Part shown: one piece after another, positions 32,605 through 40,348 of the stretch | How positions within the stretch are numbered: the first letter of the stretch is position 1 | Layout: every line of letters starts with the position of its first letter | Source: an uncultured Oscillospiraceae bacterium | GTDB lineage: Bacteria > Bacillota > Clostridia > Oscillospirales > Oscillospiraceae | Direction of reading: 5' to 3' | Length of the DNA: 47,475 nt | Assembly: GCA_934615645.1 (NCBI GenBank) | Contig: CAKTTR010000005.1 | Coordinates: forward strand, 1-47,475 | Notes under the pieces: model-generated | The model's database searches: none | The model's input: only the letters and a program-made list of their open reading frames with translations | What the model was told of the DNA's origin: nothing | Program-made: the position numbers and the translations under genes

Positions 32605-34911
32605 ATGCATCCGAATCTTTGCTCCAGATGTAAAAAGAATGTCGCCGTAATTTTTATCACAAAAATCGAAAACGGGAAATCCGTCAACGAGGGCCTGTGC
32701 CTGAAGTGCGCCAAGGGCCTGGGGCTCAAGCAGGTGGATGATATCATGCACCAGATGGGCATCTCTGACGAGGACCTGGACCATATCAACGACGAAATGA
32801 CGGATATGCTGGGCCAGATGCTCCCGGAGCAGACCGAGGACGACGAGGACAACACCGACGAGACCGACAGCCAGACGGCGACGTTCCCCTTCCTCAACAA
32901 GCTCTTCAACAACGCCGACCGGGGCGAGGCCATCGCGCCACAGCCGCCCAAGGACGAGCGTTCCGACGGCCCCAAGCCCGGCAAGGGCAAAAAGCACAAA
33001 TTCCTCGACCAGTACTGCCTGAACCTGACGGACAAAGCCCGGCAAGGGCAGCTGGACCGGGTCGTTGGCCGGGATGTCGAGACGGAGCGGGTCATCCAGA
33101 TCCTCAACCGGCGGCAGAAAAACAACCCCTGCCTCATCGGCGAGCCGGGCGTCGGCAAGACGGCCATCGCCGAGGGGCTGGCCCAGCGCATCGCGGCGGG
33201 GTCCGTCCCCTTCAAGCTGCGCAGCAAGGAGGTCTATCTGCTGGACCTGACGGCCCTGGTCGCTGGGACCCAGTTCCGGGGCCAGTTTGAAAGCCGCATG
33301 AAGAGCCTCATCGGCGAGATCAAGGCCATGGGCAATGTCATTCTCGTCATCGACGAGGTGCACAATCTCGTCGGCGCGGGGGACGCCGAGGGCTCGATGA
33401 ACGCGGCCAATATCCTCAAGCCCGCCCTCTCCCGGGGCGAGATCCAGGTCATCGGCGCGACGACGTTTAAAGAATACCGGAAGTATATCGAAAAGGACGC
33501 CGCCCTGGAGCGCCGCTTCCAGCCGGTGACGGTCAATGAGCCGACCCTGGAGGAGGCCACGGCCATTTTGCGGGGCATCGCCCACTATTACGAATCGTTC
33601 CACGGGGTTAAAATTTCGCCGGAGATCGCCCGGCAGGCTGTCCTGCTTTCAGAGCGCTATATCACGGACCGCTTCCTGCCGGATAAAGCCATCGACCTTC
33701 TGGACGAGGCCTGCTCTGACGTGAACCTGCGGGACCCGGATATCTCCGCCCTGGCCCAGAAGAAAAAGGACCGGGACGACATCGACCTGGAGCTGAAGCT
33801 GCTGGAGGACTCGACGGAGAGCCAGGACTTCGAACGCATGGCCTCCCTGCGCAGCCACCGCTGCGTTCTGGAGGACGAGATCACCGCCCTGGAGGCCAAG
33901 CCGACGCCCCAGCTGACCATGGAAAATCTGGCCCACATCATCGAGCTCTGGACGAAGATCCCCGCTTCGAAGATCCAGGCCCAGGAATACGCCCAGCTGC
34001 GCAGCCTGGAGGACCGCCTGCGCGCCCATATCGTCGGGCAGGACGAGGCGATCTCCGCCGTGGCCCGGGCCATCCGCCGCAACCGGGTGGGCATCTCGCC
34101 GAAGAAGCGCCCAGTGTCGTTCATCTTTGTCGGCTCCACCGGCGTCGGCAAGACGGAGCTGGTACGGGTGCTGGCCAACGAGCTGTTCGACTCGGTGGAT
34201 AATCTTATCCGGCTGGATATGTCGGAGTATATGGAAAAGCACGCCGTCTCGAAGCTCATCGGGTCGCCTCCCGGCTATGTCGGCTATGATGAGGCCGGGC
34301 AGCTGACAGAGAAAATCCGCCGCAATCCGTATTCCGTCATCCTCTTTGACGAGCTGGAAAAGGCCCATCCGGATGTGCTCAATATCCTGCTGCAGGTCCT
34401 GGACGACGGACGCATGACCGACGCCCAGGGGCGGGTCGTCAACTTTGAAAATACGATCATCGTCATGACCTCCAACGCCGGGTCCGACCGGAAGGACGGC
34501 ACCCTCGGCTTTGGCCGGACGATCTCGGAGCTCTCCCAGGAGAAGGCCATGAAGGCTCTGAGCGACTTCCTGCGGCCGGAGTTCATCAACCGGGTGGATG
34601 AGGTCATCTGCTTCCACAAGCTGACGGAGGAGAATTTCCGCGCTATCGCCCGCATTATGCTGGAAGAATTGCGCGATGCGATGCGGGAACAAGGTATCGG
34701 CCTGGACTGGACGGATGCGGTCTATGACTATCTCGTCAAAAAATCCTACTCCCTCACCTACGGCGCGCGAAATCTGCGCCGGACGATCCAGAAGGAAATC
34801 GAGGACCCGATCGCCGAGGCCATCATCGACAGCTTCGAAGCCCCCATCGCCGGAATCCATCTGGACGCCGCACCGGCCGCGGAGAAGATCACGCTCCAGA
34901 CGCTAGCCTAA
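32605..34911 (+). CDS. ClpE-like AAA+ unfoldase with N-terminal zinc finger
   Basis: The 768-residue Hsp100 ATPase begins with a zinc finger (Cys6, Cys9, Cys32, Cys35; NLCSRCKKN and GLCLKCAKG) instead of the double Clp-N domain of ClpC. An acidic linker (about 75-125) follows. AAA1 has Walker A GEPGVGKTA (179-187) and IDEVHNLVGAG. A short coiled middle segment (about 400-440) precedes AAA2, with Walker A GSTGVGKTE (about 511) and LFDELEKAHPD. The DGTLGFGR stretch in AAA2 resembles the loop that docks onto ClpP, so it should feed a ClpP protease encoded elsewhere. AAAGGAGG lies 6 nt before the ATG at 32605. A CtsR or McsAB partner is not in the window. Confidence 0.9.
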   Translation: MHPNLCSRCKKNVAVIFITKIENGKSVNEGLCLKCAKGLGLKQVDDIMHQMGISDEDLDHINDEMTDMLGQMLPEQTEDDEDNTDETDSQTATFPFLNKLFNNADRGEAIAPQPPKDERSDGPKPGKGKKHKFLDQYCLNLTDKARQGQLDRVVGRDVETERVIQILNRRQKNNPCLIGEPGVGKTAIAEGLAQRIAAGSVPFKLRSKEVYLLDLTALVAGTQFRGQFESRMKSLIGEIKAMGNVILVIDEVHNLVGAGDAEGSMNAANILKPALSRGEIQVIGATTFKEYRKYIEKDAALERRFQPVTVNEPTLEEATAILRGIAHYYESFHGVKISPEIARQAVLLSERYITDRFLPDKAIDLLDEACSDVNLRDPDISALAQKKKDRDDIDLELKLLEDSTESQDFERMASLRSHRCVLEDEITALEAKPTPQLTMENLAHIIELWTKIPASKIQAQEYAQLRSLEDRLRAHIVGQDEAISAVARAIRRNRVGISPKKRPVSFIFVGSTGVGKTELVRVLANELFDSVDNLIRLDMSEYMEKHAVSKLIGSPPGYVGYDEAGQLTEKIRRNPYSVILFDELEKAHPDVLNILLQVLDDGRMTDAQGRVVNFENTIIVMTSNAGSDRKDGTLGFGRTISELSQEKAMKALSDFLRPEFINRVDEVICFHKLTEENFRAIARIMLEELRDAMREQGIGLDWTDAVYDYLVKKSYSLTYGARNLRRTIQKEIEDPIAEAIIDSFEAPIAGIHLDAAPAAEKITLQTLA

Positions 34912-34953
34912 ACCATCGCACACAATTCGCAAGCACACAAACAGAATATGCAA

Positions 34954-34999
34954 AACCGGACGCACCGCATAAAAACGCGGTGCATCCGGTTATTTTTTT
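34954..34999 (+). terminator. Intrinsic terminator after the ClpE-like gene
   Basis: Positions 34954-34968 pair with 34977-34991 over 14-15 bp with one mismatch near the middle, followed by ATTTTTTT. It closes the long operon that starts at PBP1A. Confidence 0.9.
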
Positions 35000-35016
35000 G
35001 CAAAGCAGGCAAACTA
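34988..35016 (+). promoter_or_regulatory. Possible forespore promoter of spoVAD
   Basis: GGTTA at 34988-34992 and CAAACTA at 35010-35016 with a 17-bp spacer loosely resemble a sigma-G promoter. The -35 part overlaps the terminator stem. It is a weak match and is offered because spoVA operons are sigma-G dependent in Bacillus. Confidence 0.3.
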
Positions 35017-35059
35017 AGGCAGGAACAAATTATCGCACAGGAAGATCAGGTGATGGATT

Positions 35060-36076
35060 ATGCCGCAAAAAGGCAAACAGAGCATTTGCTATGCGACCCG
35101 CCCGGCGATCTGGAGCTACGCCGCCGTCGCGGGGAAAAAGGAACACGCCGGACCGCTGGGCCAATACTTTGACTACACCAGCGACGACACCTATTTCGGT
35201 CAGAAGACCTGGGAGAAAGCGGAAAACCGAATGCAGCAGTTGGCGCTGGAGACGGCCCTGGAAAAGGGCGGCCTGGAGAAAGAAAACCTGGGCGTCGTCT
35301 TCTCCGGGGACCTGCTCAACCAGTGCATCGGCTCGTCGTTCAGTCTGCGGGGCACGGGCATCCCAACCCTGGGGCTCTACGGGGCCTGCTCGACCATGGC
35401 CGAGGGTCTGCTGCTGGCCGGAGCCGCCGTCGATGGGCGCTACGCCCGCCGGGCGGCGGCGCTGACCTCCTCCCACTTTGCCTCGTCGGAGCGGCAGTAC
35501 CGCAACCCCCTGGGCTACGGGGCCCAGCGGACGCCGACAGCCCAGTGGACCGTCACTGGGGCCGGGTGCATGATCGTCACCCGGGAGGGGGCGGGGCCGT
35601 ATCTGGAGGCGGCGACGGTCGGGTCCATCTGCGACCTGGGCATCAAGGACGCCAACCAGATGGGCGCGGCCATGGCCCCAGCGGCGTACGACACCCTGAC
35701 GGCCCACTTCCGGGACCTGGACCGGACACCGCAGGATTACGACCTGATCGTCACCGGGGACCTGGGCAAGATTGGGCGGCAGATCGTCCTGGACTTTTTC
35801 CAGCGCGACGGCGTGAAGCTGGAAAACTACGATGACTGCGGCTGCCTGATCTTCGACCTGCCGGGGCAGGACGTCCACGCCGGGGGCTCGGGCTGCGGCT
35901 GCTCCGCCTCCGTGCTCTGCAGCTATCTGATGGCGCTGTTTCAGCAGAAAAAACTCCGGCGGCTGCTCTTTTGCGGAACTGGGGCGCTCCTCTCCCCCAC
36001 CTCGACGAACCAGGGCGAGTCCATCCCCGGCGTGTGCCACGCCGTTTCGATCTGCGCGGACAAGGAGGGTGCGTGA
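35060..36076 (+). CDS. spoVAD: Stage V sporulation protein AD
   Basis: The 338-residue protein has the thiolase-like fold of SpoVAD, which binds dipicolinic acid and helps load it into the forespore. Family marks are LGLYGACSTMAEGLLLA, SSHFASSERQYRNPLGYG and the C-terminal GTGALLSPTSTNQGESIPG. The ATG at 35060 follows AGGTGATGG. spoVAE begins 1 nt after the stop codon. The usual upstream partner spoVAC is not here; the preceding gene is the ClpE-like unfoldase, separated by a terminator. Confidence 0.96.
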   Translation: MPQKGKQSICYATRPAIWSYAAVAGKKEHAGPLGQYFDYTSDDTYFGQKTWEKAENRMQQLALETALEKGGLEKENLGVVFSGDLLNQCIGSSFSLRGTGIPTLGLYGACSTMAEGLLLAGAAVDGRYARRAAALTSSHFASSERQYRNPLGYGAQRTPTAQWTVTGAGCMIVTREGAGPYLEAATVGSICDLGIKDANQMGAAMAPAAYDTLTAHFRDLDRTPQDYDLIVTGDLGKIGRQIVLDFFQRDGVKLENYDDCGCLIFDLPGQDVHAGGSGCGCSASVLCSYLMALFQQKKLRRLLFCGTGALLSPTSTNQGESIPGVCHAVSICADKEGA

Positions 36077-36077
36077 T

Positions 36078-36434
36078 ATGGAATATCTCAAGGCATTTTT
36101 GCTGGGCGGCGCGCTGTGCGCCATCGGGCAAATTCTCATCGACAAAACGAATATGACCCCGGCGCGGATCCTGACGGGCTATGTCGTCGCGGGGGTCGTG
36201 CTGGGAGCCGTCGGGCTCTATCCAAAGCTGATGGACTGGGGAGGCGCAGGCGCGTCAGTCCCTCTGACGGGCTTCGGCAATCTGCTGGCAAAGGGCGTCC
36301 GGGCAGCCATCGACAAGCGGGGCTGGCTGGGCATCCTCACCGGCGGGCTGGAGGCCGCGGCAGGCGGCGTCACGGCGGCGGTCTTCTTCGGGCTGCTGGC
36401 GGCGCTGTGCTTCCGGCCCCGGGATAAATCCTAG
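36078..36434 (+). CDS. spoVAE: Stage V sporulation protein AE
   Basis: The 118-residue membrane protein has about three to four hydrophobic segments and the family start MEYLKAFLLGGALCAIGQIL. It belongs to the channel that moves dipicolinic acid into and out of the spore. AAGGAGG inside the spoVAD end precedes the ATG at 36078, chosen over an in-frame ATG at 36069 inside spoVAD. Its stop codon lies 2 nt before a sigma-G-like promoter for the next small gene. Confidence 0.94.
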   Translation: MEYLKAFLLGGALCAIGQILIDKTNMTPARILTGYVVAGVVLGAVGLYPKLMDWGGAGASVPLTGFGNLLAKGVRAAIDKRGWLGILTGGLEAAAGGVTAAVFFGLLAALCFRPRDKS

Positions 36435-36436
36435 AC

Positions 36437-36465
36437 GCATAAGCGCCGGACGCCAGGGCATACTA
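36437..36465 (+). promoter_or_regulatory. Sigma-G-like forespore promoter
   Basis: GCATA at 36437-36441 and CATACTA at 36459-36465 are separated by 17 bp. Both boxes match the sigma-G consensus (GnATA and CATnnTA). It lies directly after spoVAE and about 49 nt before the small Q/N-rich gene. Confidence 0.65.
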
Positions 36466-36513
36466 ACGCTGCGGCAAGGCCGCAATACTTCAAAGAACAG
36501 GAGGCTTCTTACC

Positions 36514-36612
36514 ATGGAAAACAGAAATCAGAAGCAGAACCAGAAGACGAATCAGCAGCAGAATCAGCAGAACCAGAACCAGCAGCAGAACCAGAAAACG
36601 AACCAGCAGTAA
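36514..36612 (+). CDS. 32-residue Gln/Asn-rich peptide, possible minor spore protein
   Basis: The frame starts MENRNQKQNQKTNQQQNQQN and ends KTNQQ. All but eight of its 32 residues are Gln or Asn, with a few Lys and Thr. A perfect AGGAGG lies 11 nt before the ATG, and a sigma-G-like promoter lies upstream. The composition recalls gamma-type small acid-soluble spore proteins (SspE), which are Q/N-rich amino acid stores, but it is shorter and no SspE repeat is seen. A strong terminator follows at 36722. I consider the gene real because ribosome binding site, promoter and context agree. Confidence 0.65.
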   Translation: MENRNQKQNQKTNQQQNQQNQNQQQNQKTNQQ

Positions 36613-36721
36613 TGCGATGCTGCAAATGCGGCCAGCGCGCCCCATCTGCGCTGCGCCGCCGGAGGCAGGCGCCAGTCAAACGCCCCGGCGGCCTTTGAGC
36701 CGCCCCTGCCTCCAACGCACG

Positions 36722-36757
36722 ACCCCCGACGGAGACGCATCTCCGCCGGGGGTTTTC
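36722..36757 (+). terminator. Terminator between the Q/N peptide and addA
   Basis: ACCCCC (36722-36727) with GGGGGT (36748-36753) and CGGAGA (36730-36735) with TCTCCG (36740-36745) form an interrupted stem followed by TTTT. The segment 36613-36721 before it holds no gene and can form a second long stem (GGAGGCAGG with CCTGCCTCC). Confidence 0.85.
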
Positions 36758-36811
36758 CGATTTTATCTGATTCTATCCAGCTCTCTCCGATTCTCTGCGC
36801 CGGGCGCTTTG

Positions 36812-39800
36812 TCAGACCGGGACGGCTTCCTCGGTGGCGAAGAAATAGAGAAGCTTCTCCTGCACCGGCTTTTGGAAAATTTCCGCCAGGGCCTTGGCGT
36901 AGGCGTCGAGCTGGCCCTTGTAGTACGCGGCGGTGCGGGCCTGCGTTTGGGCCGTGACCCGGTCCGTCTTGAAGTCGATGACGACCAGGCCCTCAGGTTC
37001 GACCAGGCAGCAGTCTGTCACGCCCTGGAGCATGATCTCCTGCCCAGCGGCCTGGGGGAAATAGGCCCCGGCATCGGCCAGGACGGAGAATTTAAACTCC
37101 CGGATGCACGTCGGCGCGTTCAAGATCCGCTGGCCCAGCGGGCTTTGGAACAGCCGCCAGATCTTCTCGCTGCTGACAGCCTCGGCCTGGGCGGGCGTCA
37201 GATATTCCTCCCGCTGGAGCCGGTCGATCTCCGCCTGGGTGTCCGCCAGTGTGGCACAGGCCTCGTAGCGCAAAAATTGCATGGCAAGATGCGTCGCCGT
37301 CCCGATCTGGGCCGGGCGCAGGGGCTGGGGGCCTGCCTGGAAGCTGGCCTTACGCAGGCGCAGCGGCAGCGGCGCATCGCCGACCTCCTGGTCGAGGAAG
37401 CGGCCCTTGAGCTGCGTCGCCGTGATTTTAGAGGGCACCTGGGCCAGGGCGGCATCGGGGTACTGGAAGGCCATCCACTGCCGCAGCGCCGGGCCGGAAA
37501 GGGCGGGGCCGTCGTCCTGCACCGGGGCAGCCTGCGCCGCCGGGGCCGGGGCTGCCATGGCATCCAAGACGGCCTGCCCGTCGTGCAGGCAGATGCGCCA
37601 GGGCGCGCCCCCGGTCTTCAGCCGCTGAGGCCGCCCGGCGGCGGCAAAGAGCGCCCCCGCCTCGACCCGCTGCATCGCGTGCTGCAGGACCCAGTCGCCC
37701 AGGCGCGCCGCCTTGGCTGACAGCGCAGGCCGGGGCAGCCAATCCAGCTGCCAGACCAGCTGCGCCAGCTGCTTGGCAAGGCCGGACTGGGCGTAGGTCA
37801 TGATCAGCATATCCCGCGCCCGGGTCAGGGCGACATACAGGACCCGCAGCTCCTCCGAGACCATCTCCCGCCGCAGCTGCAGCGCCATGGCCCGCTTGGC
37901 CGCCGACGGGTATTGGACGCGGCCCGCCAGGTCGACGACGTTCACCGCCGCGCCCAGCTGGGGGTGCAGCAGCACCGGGGCTGTCATATCCTGCAGGTTG
38001 AACCGTTTGGAAAGCCCCGCCAGGATGACGACGGGGAATTCCAGCCCCTTGGATTTGTGAATGCTCATGATCCGGACCGCGCCGCTGGCCGCCTGCTGGC
38101 GCAGCGGGATGCCCTGGGCAGCGCGGCCCTCCAGCTGACGCAGAAAGCCGTGCAGCCAGCCGTTTCCGGCCTGCACCGCATCGGACGCCAGGCAGAAAAA
38201 GTCCCGCAGGTGGCTGATGCGCGCGCTGCCCGATGGCATTGCGCCGAAGACGCCGGTCAGGTCCAGCGCCCGGTAGAGCTCCGCCAGAAGCGCATCCACC
38301 GGCAGCTGGGCCGCCCAGACGCGCCAGGTGCGCAGCTGCTCTAAAAATTCTGCCGTCTTTTCCTCCGTCGCCGCGTGGGCCTGCAGGCAGGCATACAGAT
38401 CGCCCTGCCGCCGCCCGGCCCGGGCCTGGGCGATCTCATCGGCGGTAAAGCCCAGGAGCGGGCTTGCCAGGGCCGCATACAAGGGGATATCCTGATGGGG
38501 ATTGTCGATCACCTGCAGGAGGGAGACCAGCTGCGTGATCTCCGGGCAGGCCAGCAGGTCGCCCTCCTGGTCGCAGGAGACGGGGATGCCCCGCTGCTGC
38601 AGCGCCCGGACATAGGCCGGGGCGACAGAGCGCATCGTGCTCAGCAGAATCACAATATCCCCCGCCTCGACCCGGCGCGGGCCGGTGGGGGTGGCGACAT
38701 AGGCTTCCTCCCGCAGCAGGTCCTCAATGCGCTGGGCGACCCAGGCAGCCTCGGCGTCCCGCTTTTCTGGGTGCTCCGTCTCGTCGTCATAGGCAAGGTC
38801 GATGCAGTGCAGCTCCACCGTCTGCTGGGGCGGCTCCGCAAGGACCCGGCCGCAGCGGAGGGCTTCGGCGTCGGTATAATCCACATCGCCCACGGCCTGG
38901 CTCATGGCGTCGCGGCAAATGTCGTTCGTCGCGGCCAAAATCTCCGCCCGGGAGCGGAAATTCTGGGAGAGCAGGACGCGGCGGGGCTGCCCCGGCAAGG
39001 CATCTGCGCAGTCGGGCCAGGCGCGGTATTTTTCCAAGAAGATCGTCGGGTCCGCCAGGCGGAAGCGGTAGATGGACTGCTTCACATCGCCGACGAGGAA
39101 GACATTTTTCCCTTCCCGGGAGATGGCGAAGAAGATGCTGTCTTGCAGGCGGTTGGAATCCTGGTACTCGTCCACCATGATCTCCCGGTAGCGCTGGGAG
39201 ACCTCCCGGGCGATGGCCGTGGGCGCGCCGCCGGGGGTGCAGAGCAGCCGCCGGGTCTCCTGCTCGAGGTCGGAGAAATCCAGCCATTTGCGGCGACGCT
39301 TTTCCTGCCGCCAGCGGGCGGCAAAGCGGCGCGTCAGGCTGACCAGTCCGCGGATGGCCCGGCTGCACTGGGCCTGCTCGGCCATCGTCTCCGCCGCCGG
39401 GGCGCTAAAGAAGGAGAGCAGACGGGTCAGCTGCTCCTTCTCCTCCTTGCGGGCCGCCTGGAATTGGGCCTTTAACACCGGGTCGGCGTCCTTCCCGGCG
39501 GGGGCCAGCTTTGTGAAATCCAGCTGGCGGGCGGCATAAATTTCGTCCCACGTCGCCGCCCTTGCCAGGCGGTCCAGCTGGGCCAGGTCCGCCTGGAGGG
39601 CCGGGGTGTATTTTTCCTGCAGCGCGTCGTCCCCGGCGAGGCTCGCGCCCGCCACCTCCAGCATCGCCCGCAGCCGGGTGATGACCTCGCGGTAGTGGGC
39701 CAGCAGCAGCTTGCCCCAGGGCGTCTCGTCCGGCGTCTTGCCGTCGGGCTGGCCGCAGCGGGCGAGCCAGGCGTCCGGGTCCGGCTGACAGACGGCCTTG

Positions 39801-40348
39801 TCAAACAGCTGGCCGATCAGGGCGGCGGCCCGGGCATCGGACCGGCCCGCCCCCAGGGTATCGAGAAAGAATTGGGCGTCCGGGTCGCGCTCCAGCGCGG
39901 CATACGCCTCCTCCAGGACCCGCTCCAGGGTCTGCGCCCGCAGCTGGGCGCAGTCGCTCTCCTCGGCGACGCGGAAATCCACCGGCAGCTGCGTCTGGGC
40001 GGCATACTGCCGCAGCAGCTGGGCGCAGAAGGCGTGGACCGTCGAGATCTGGGCTAAGTAGACCCGGTGGAGCTGCCGCTGCAGATGCAGGTCATCCGGC
40101 GACTCTGCCAGGCGCTCCTGCAGGGCGGCGGCGATCTTGCCCCGGAGCTCCCCGGCGGCGGCGCGGGTATAGGTGATGATCAAAAAATCGTCCACATTGC
40201 AGGCGTCCCCCGGCTCGGTGACCTGGCGCAGCAGGCGGTCGACCAGGACCTTTGTCTTGCCAGAGCCCGCTGCGGCGCTGACGAGCAGCGCGCCGCCTGT
40301 CTCCTCCACAGCCTGGCGCTGCTGGGGGGTCAGTTCAAACTTTGCCAT
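36812..40348 (-). CDS. addA: AddA helicase-nuclease subunit
   Basis: The 1178-residue subunit of AddAB, the Firmicute counterpart of RecBCD, unwinds and resects double-strand breaks. It is a UvrD-type helicase with Walker A SAAAGSGKTKVL (about 24-35), Walker B-type MVDEYQDSN, SQNFRSR, and motif VI region LYVALTRARD. The signature MSIHKSKGLEFPVVIL is present. A C-terminal RecB-type nuclease shows the metal site as VVIDFKTDR. The ATG at 40348 (MAKFELTPQQRQAVEETGG) overlaps the addB end by 14 nt. An upstream open extension inside addB is rejected. Length is normal. Confidence 0.96.
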   Translation of the reverse strand: MAKFELTPQQRQAVEETGGALLVSAAAGSGKTKVLVDRLLRQVTEPGDACNVDDFLIITYTRAAAGELRGKIAAALQERLAESPDDLHLQRQLHRVYLAQISTVHAFCAQLLRQYAAQTQLPVDFRVAEESDCAQLRAQTLERVLEEAYAALERDPDAQFFLDTLGAGRSDARAAALIGQLFDKAVCQPDPDAWLARCGQPDGKTPDETPWGKLLLAHYREVITRLRAMLEVAGASLAGDDALQEKYTPALQADLAQLDRLARAATWDEIYAARQLDFTKLAPAGKDADPVLKAQFQAARKEEKEQLTRLLSFFSAPAAETMAEQAQCSRAIRGLVSLTRRFAARWRQEKRRRKWLDFSDLEQETRRLLCTPGGAPTAIAREVSQRYREIMVDEYQDSNRLQDSIFFAISREGKNVFLVGDVKQSIYRFRLADPTIFLEKYRAWPDCADALPGQPRRVLLSQNFRSRAEILAATNDICRDAMSQAVGDVDYTDAEALRCGRVLAEPPQQTVELHCIDLAYDDETEHPEKRDAEAAWVAQRIEDLLREEAYVATPTGPRRVEAGDIVILLSTMRSVAPAYVRALQQRGIPVSCDQEGDLLACPEITQLVSLLQVIDNPHQDIPLYAALASPLLGFTADEIAQARAGRRQGDLYACLQAHAATEEKTAEFLEQLRTWRVWAAQLPVDALLAELYRALDLTGVFGAMPSGSARISHLRDFFCLASDAVQAGNGWLHGFLRQLEGRAAQGIPLRQQAASGAVRIMSIHKSKGLEFPVVILAGLSKRFNLQDMTAPVLLHPQLGAAVNVVDLAGRVQYPSAAKRAMALQLRREMVSEELRVLYVALTRARDMLIMTYAQSGLAKQLAQLVWQLDWLPRPALSAKAARLGDWVLQHAMQRVEAGALFAAAGRPQRLKTGGAPWRICLHDGQAVLDAMAAPAPAAQAAPVQDDGPALSGPALRQWMAFQYPDAALAQVPSKITATQLKGRFLDQEVGDAPLPLRLRKASFQAGPQPLRPAQIGTATHLAMQFLRYEACATLADTQAEIDRLQREEYLTPAQAEAVSSEKIWRLFQSPLGQRILNAPTCIREFKFSVLADAGAYFPQAAGQEIMLQGVTDCCLVEPEGLVVIDFKTDRVTAQTQARTAAYYKGQLDAYAKALAEIFQKPVQEKLLYFFATEEAVPV

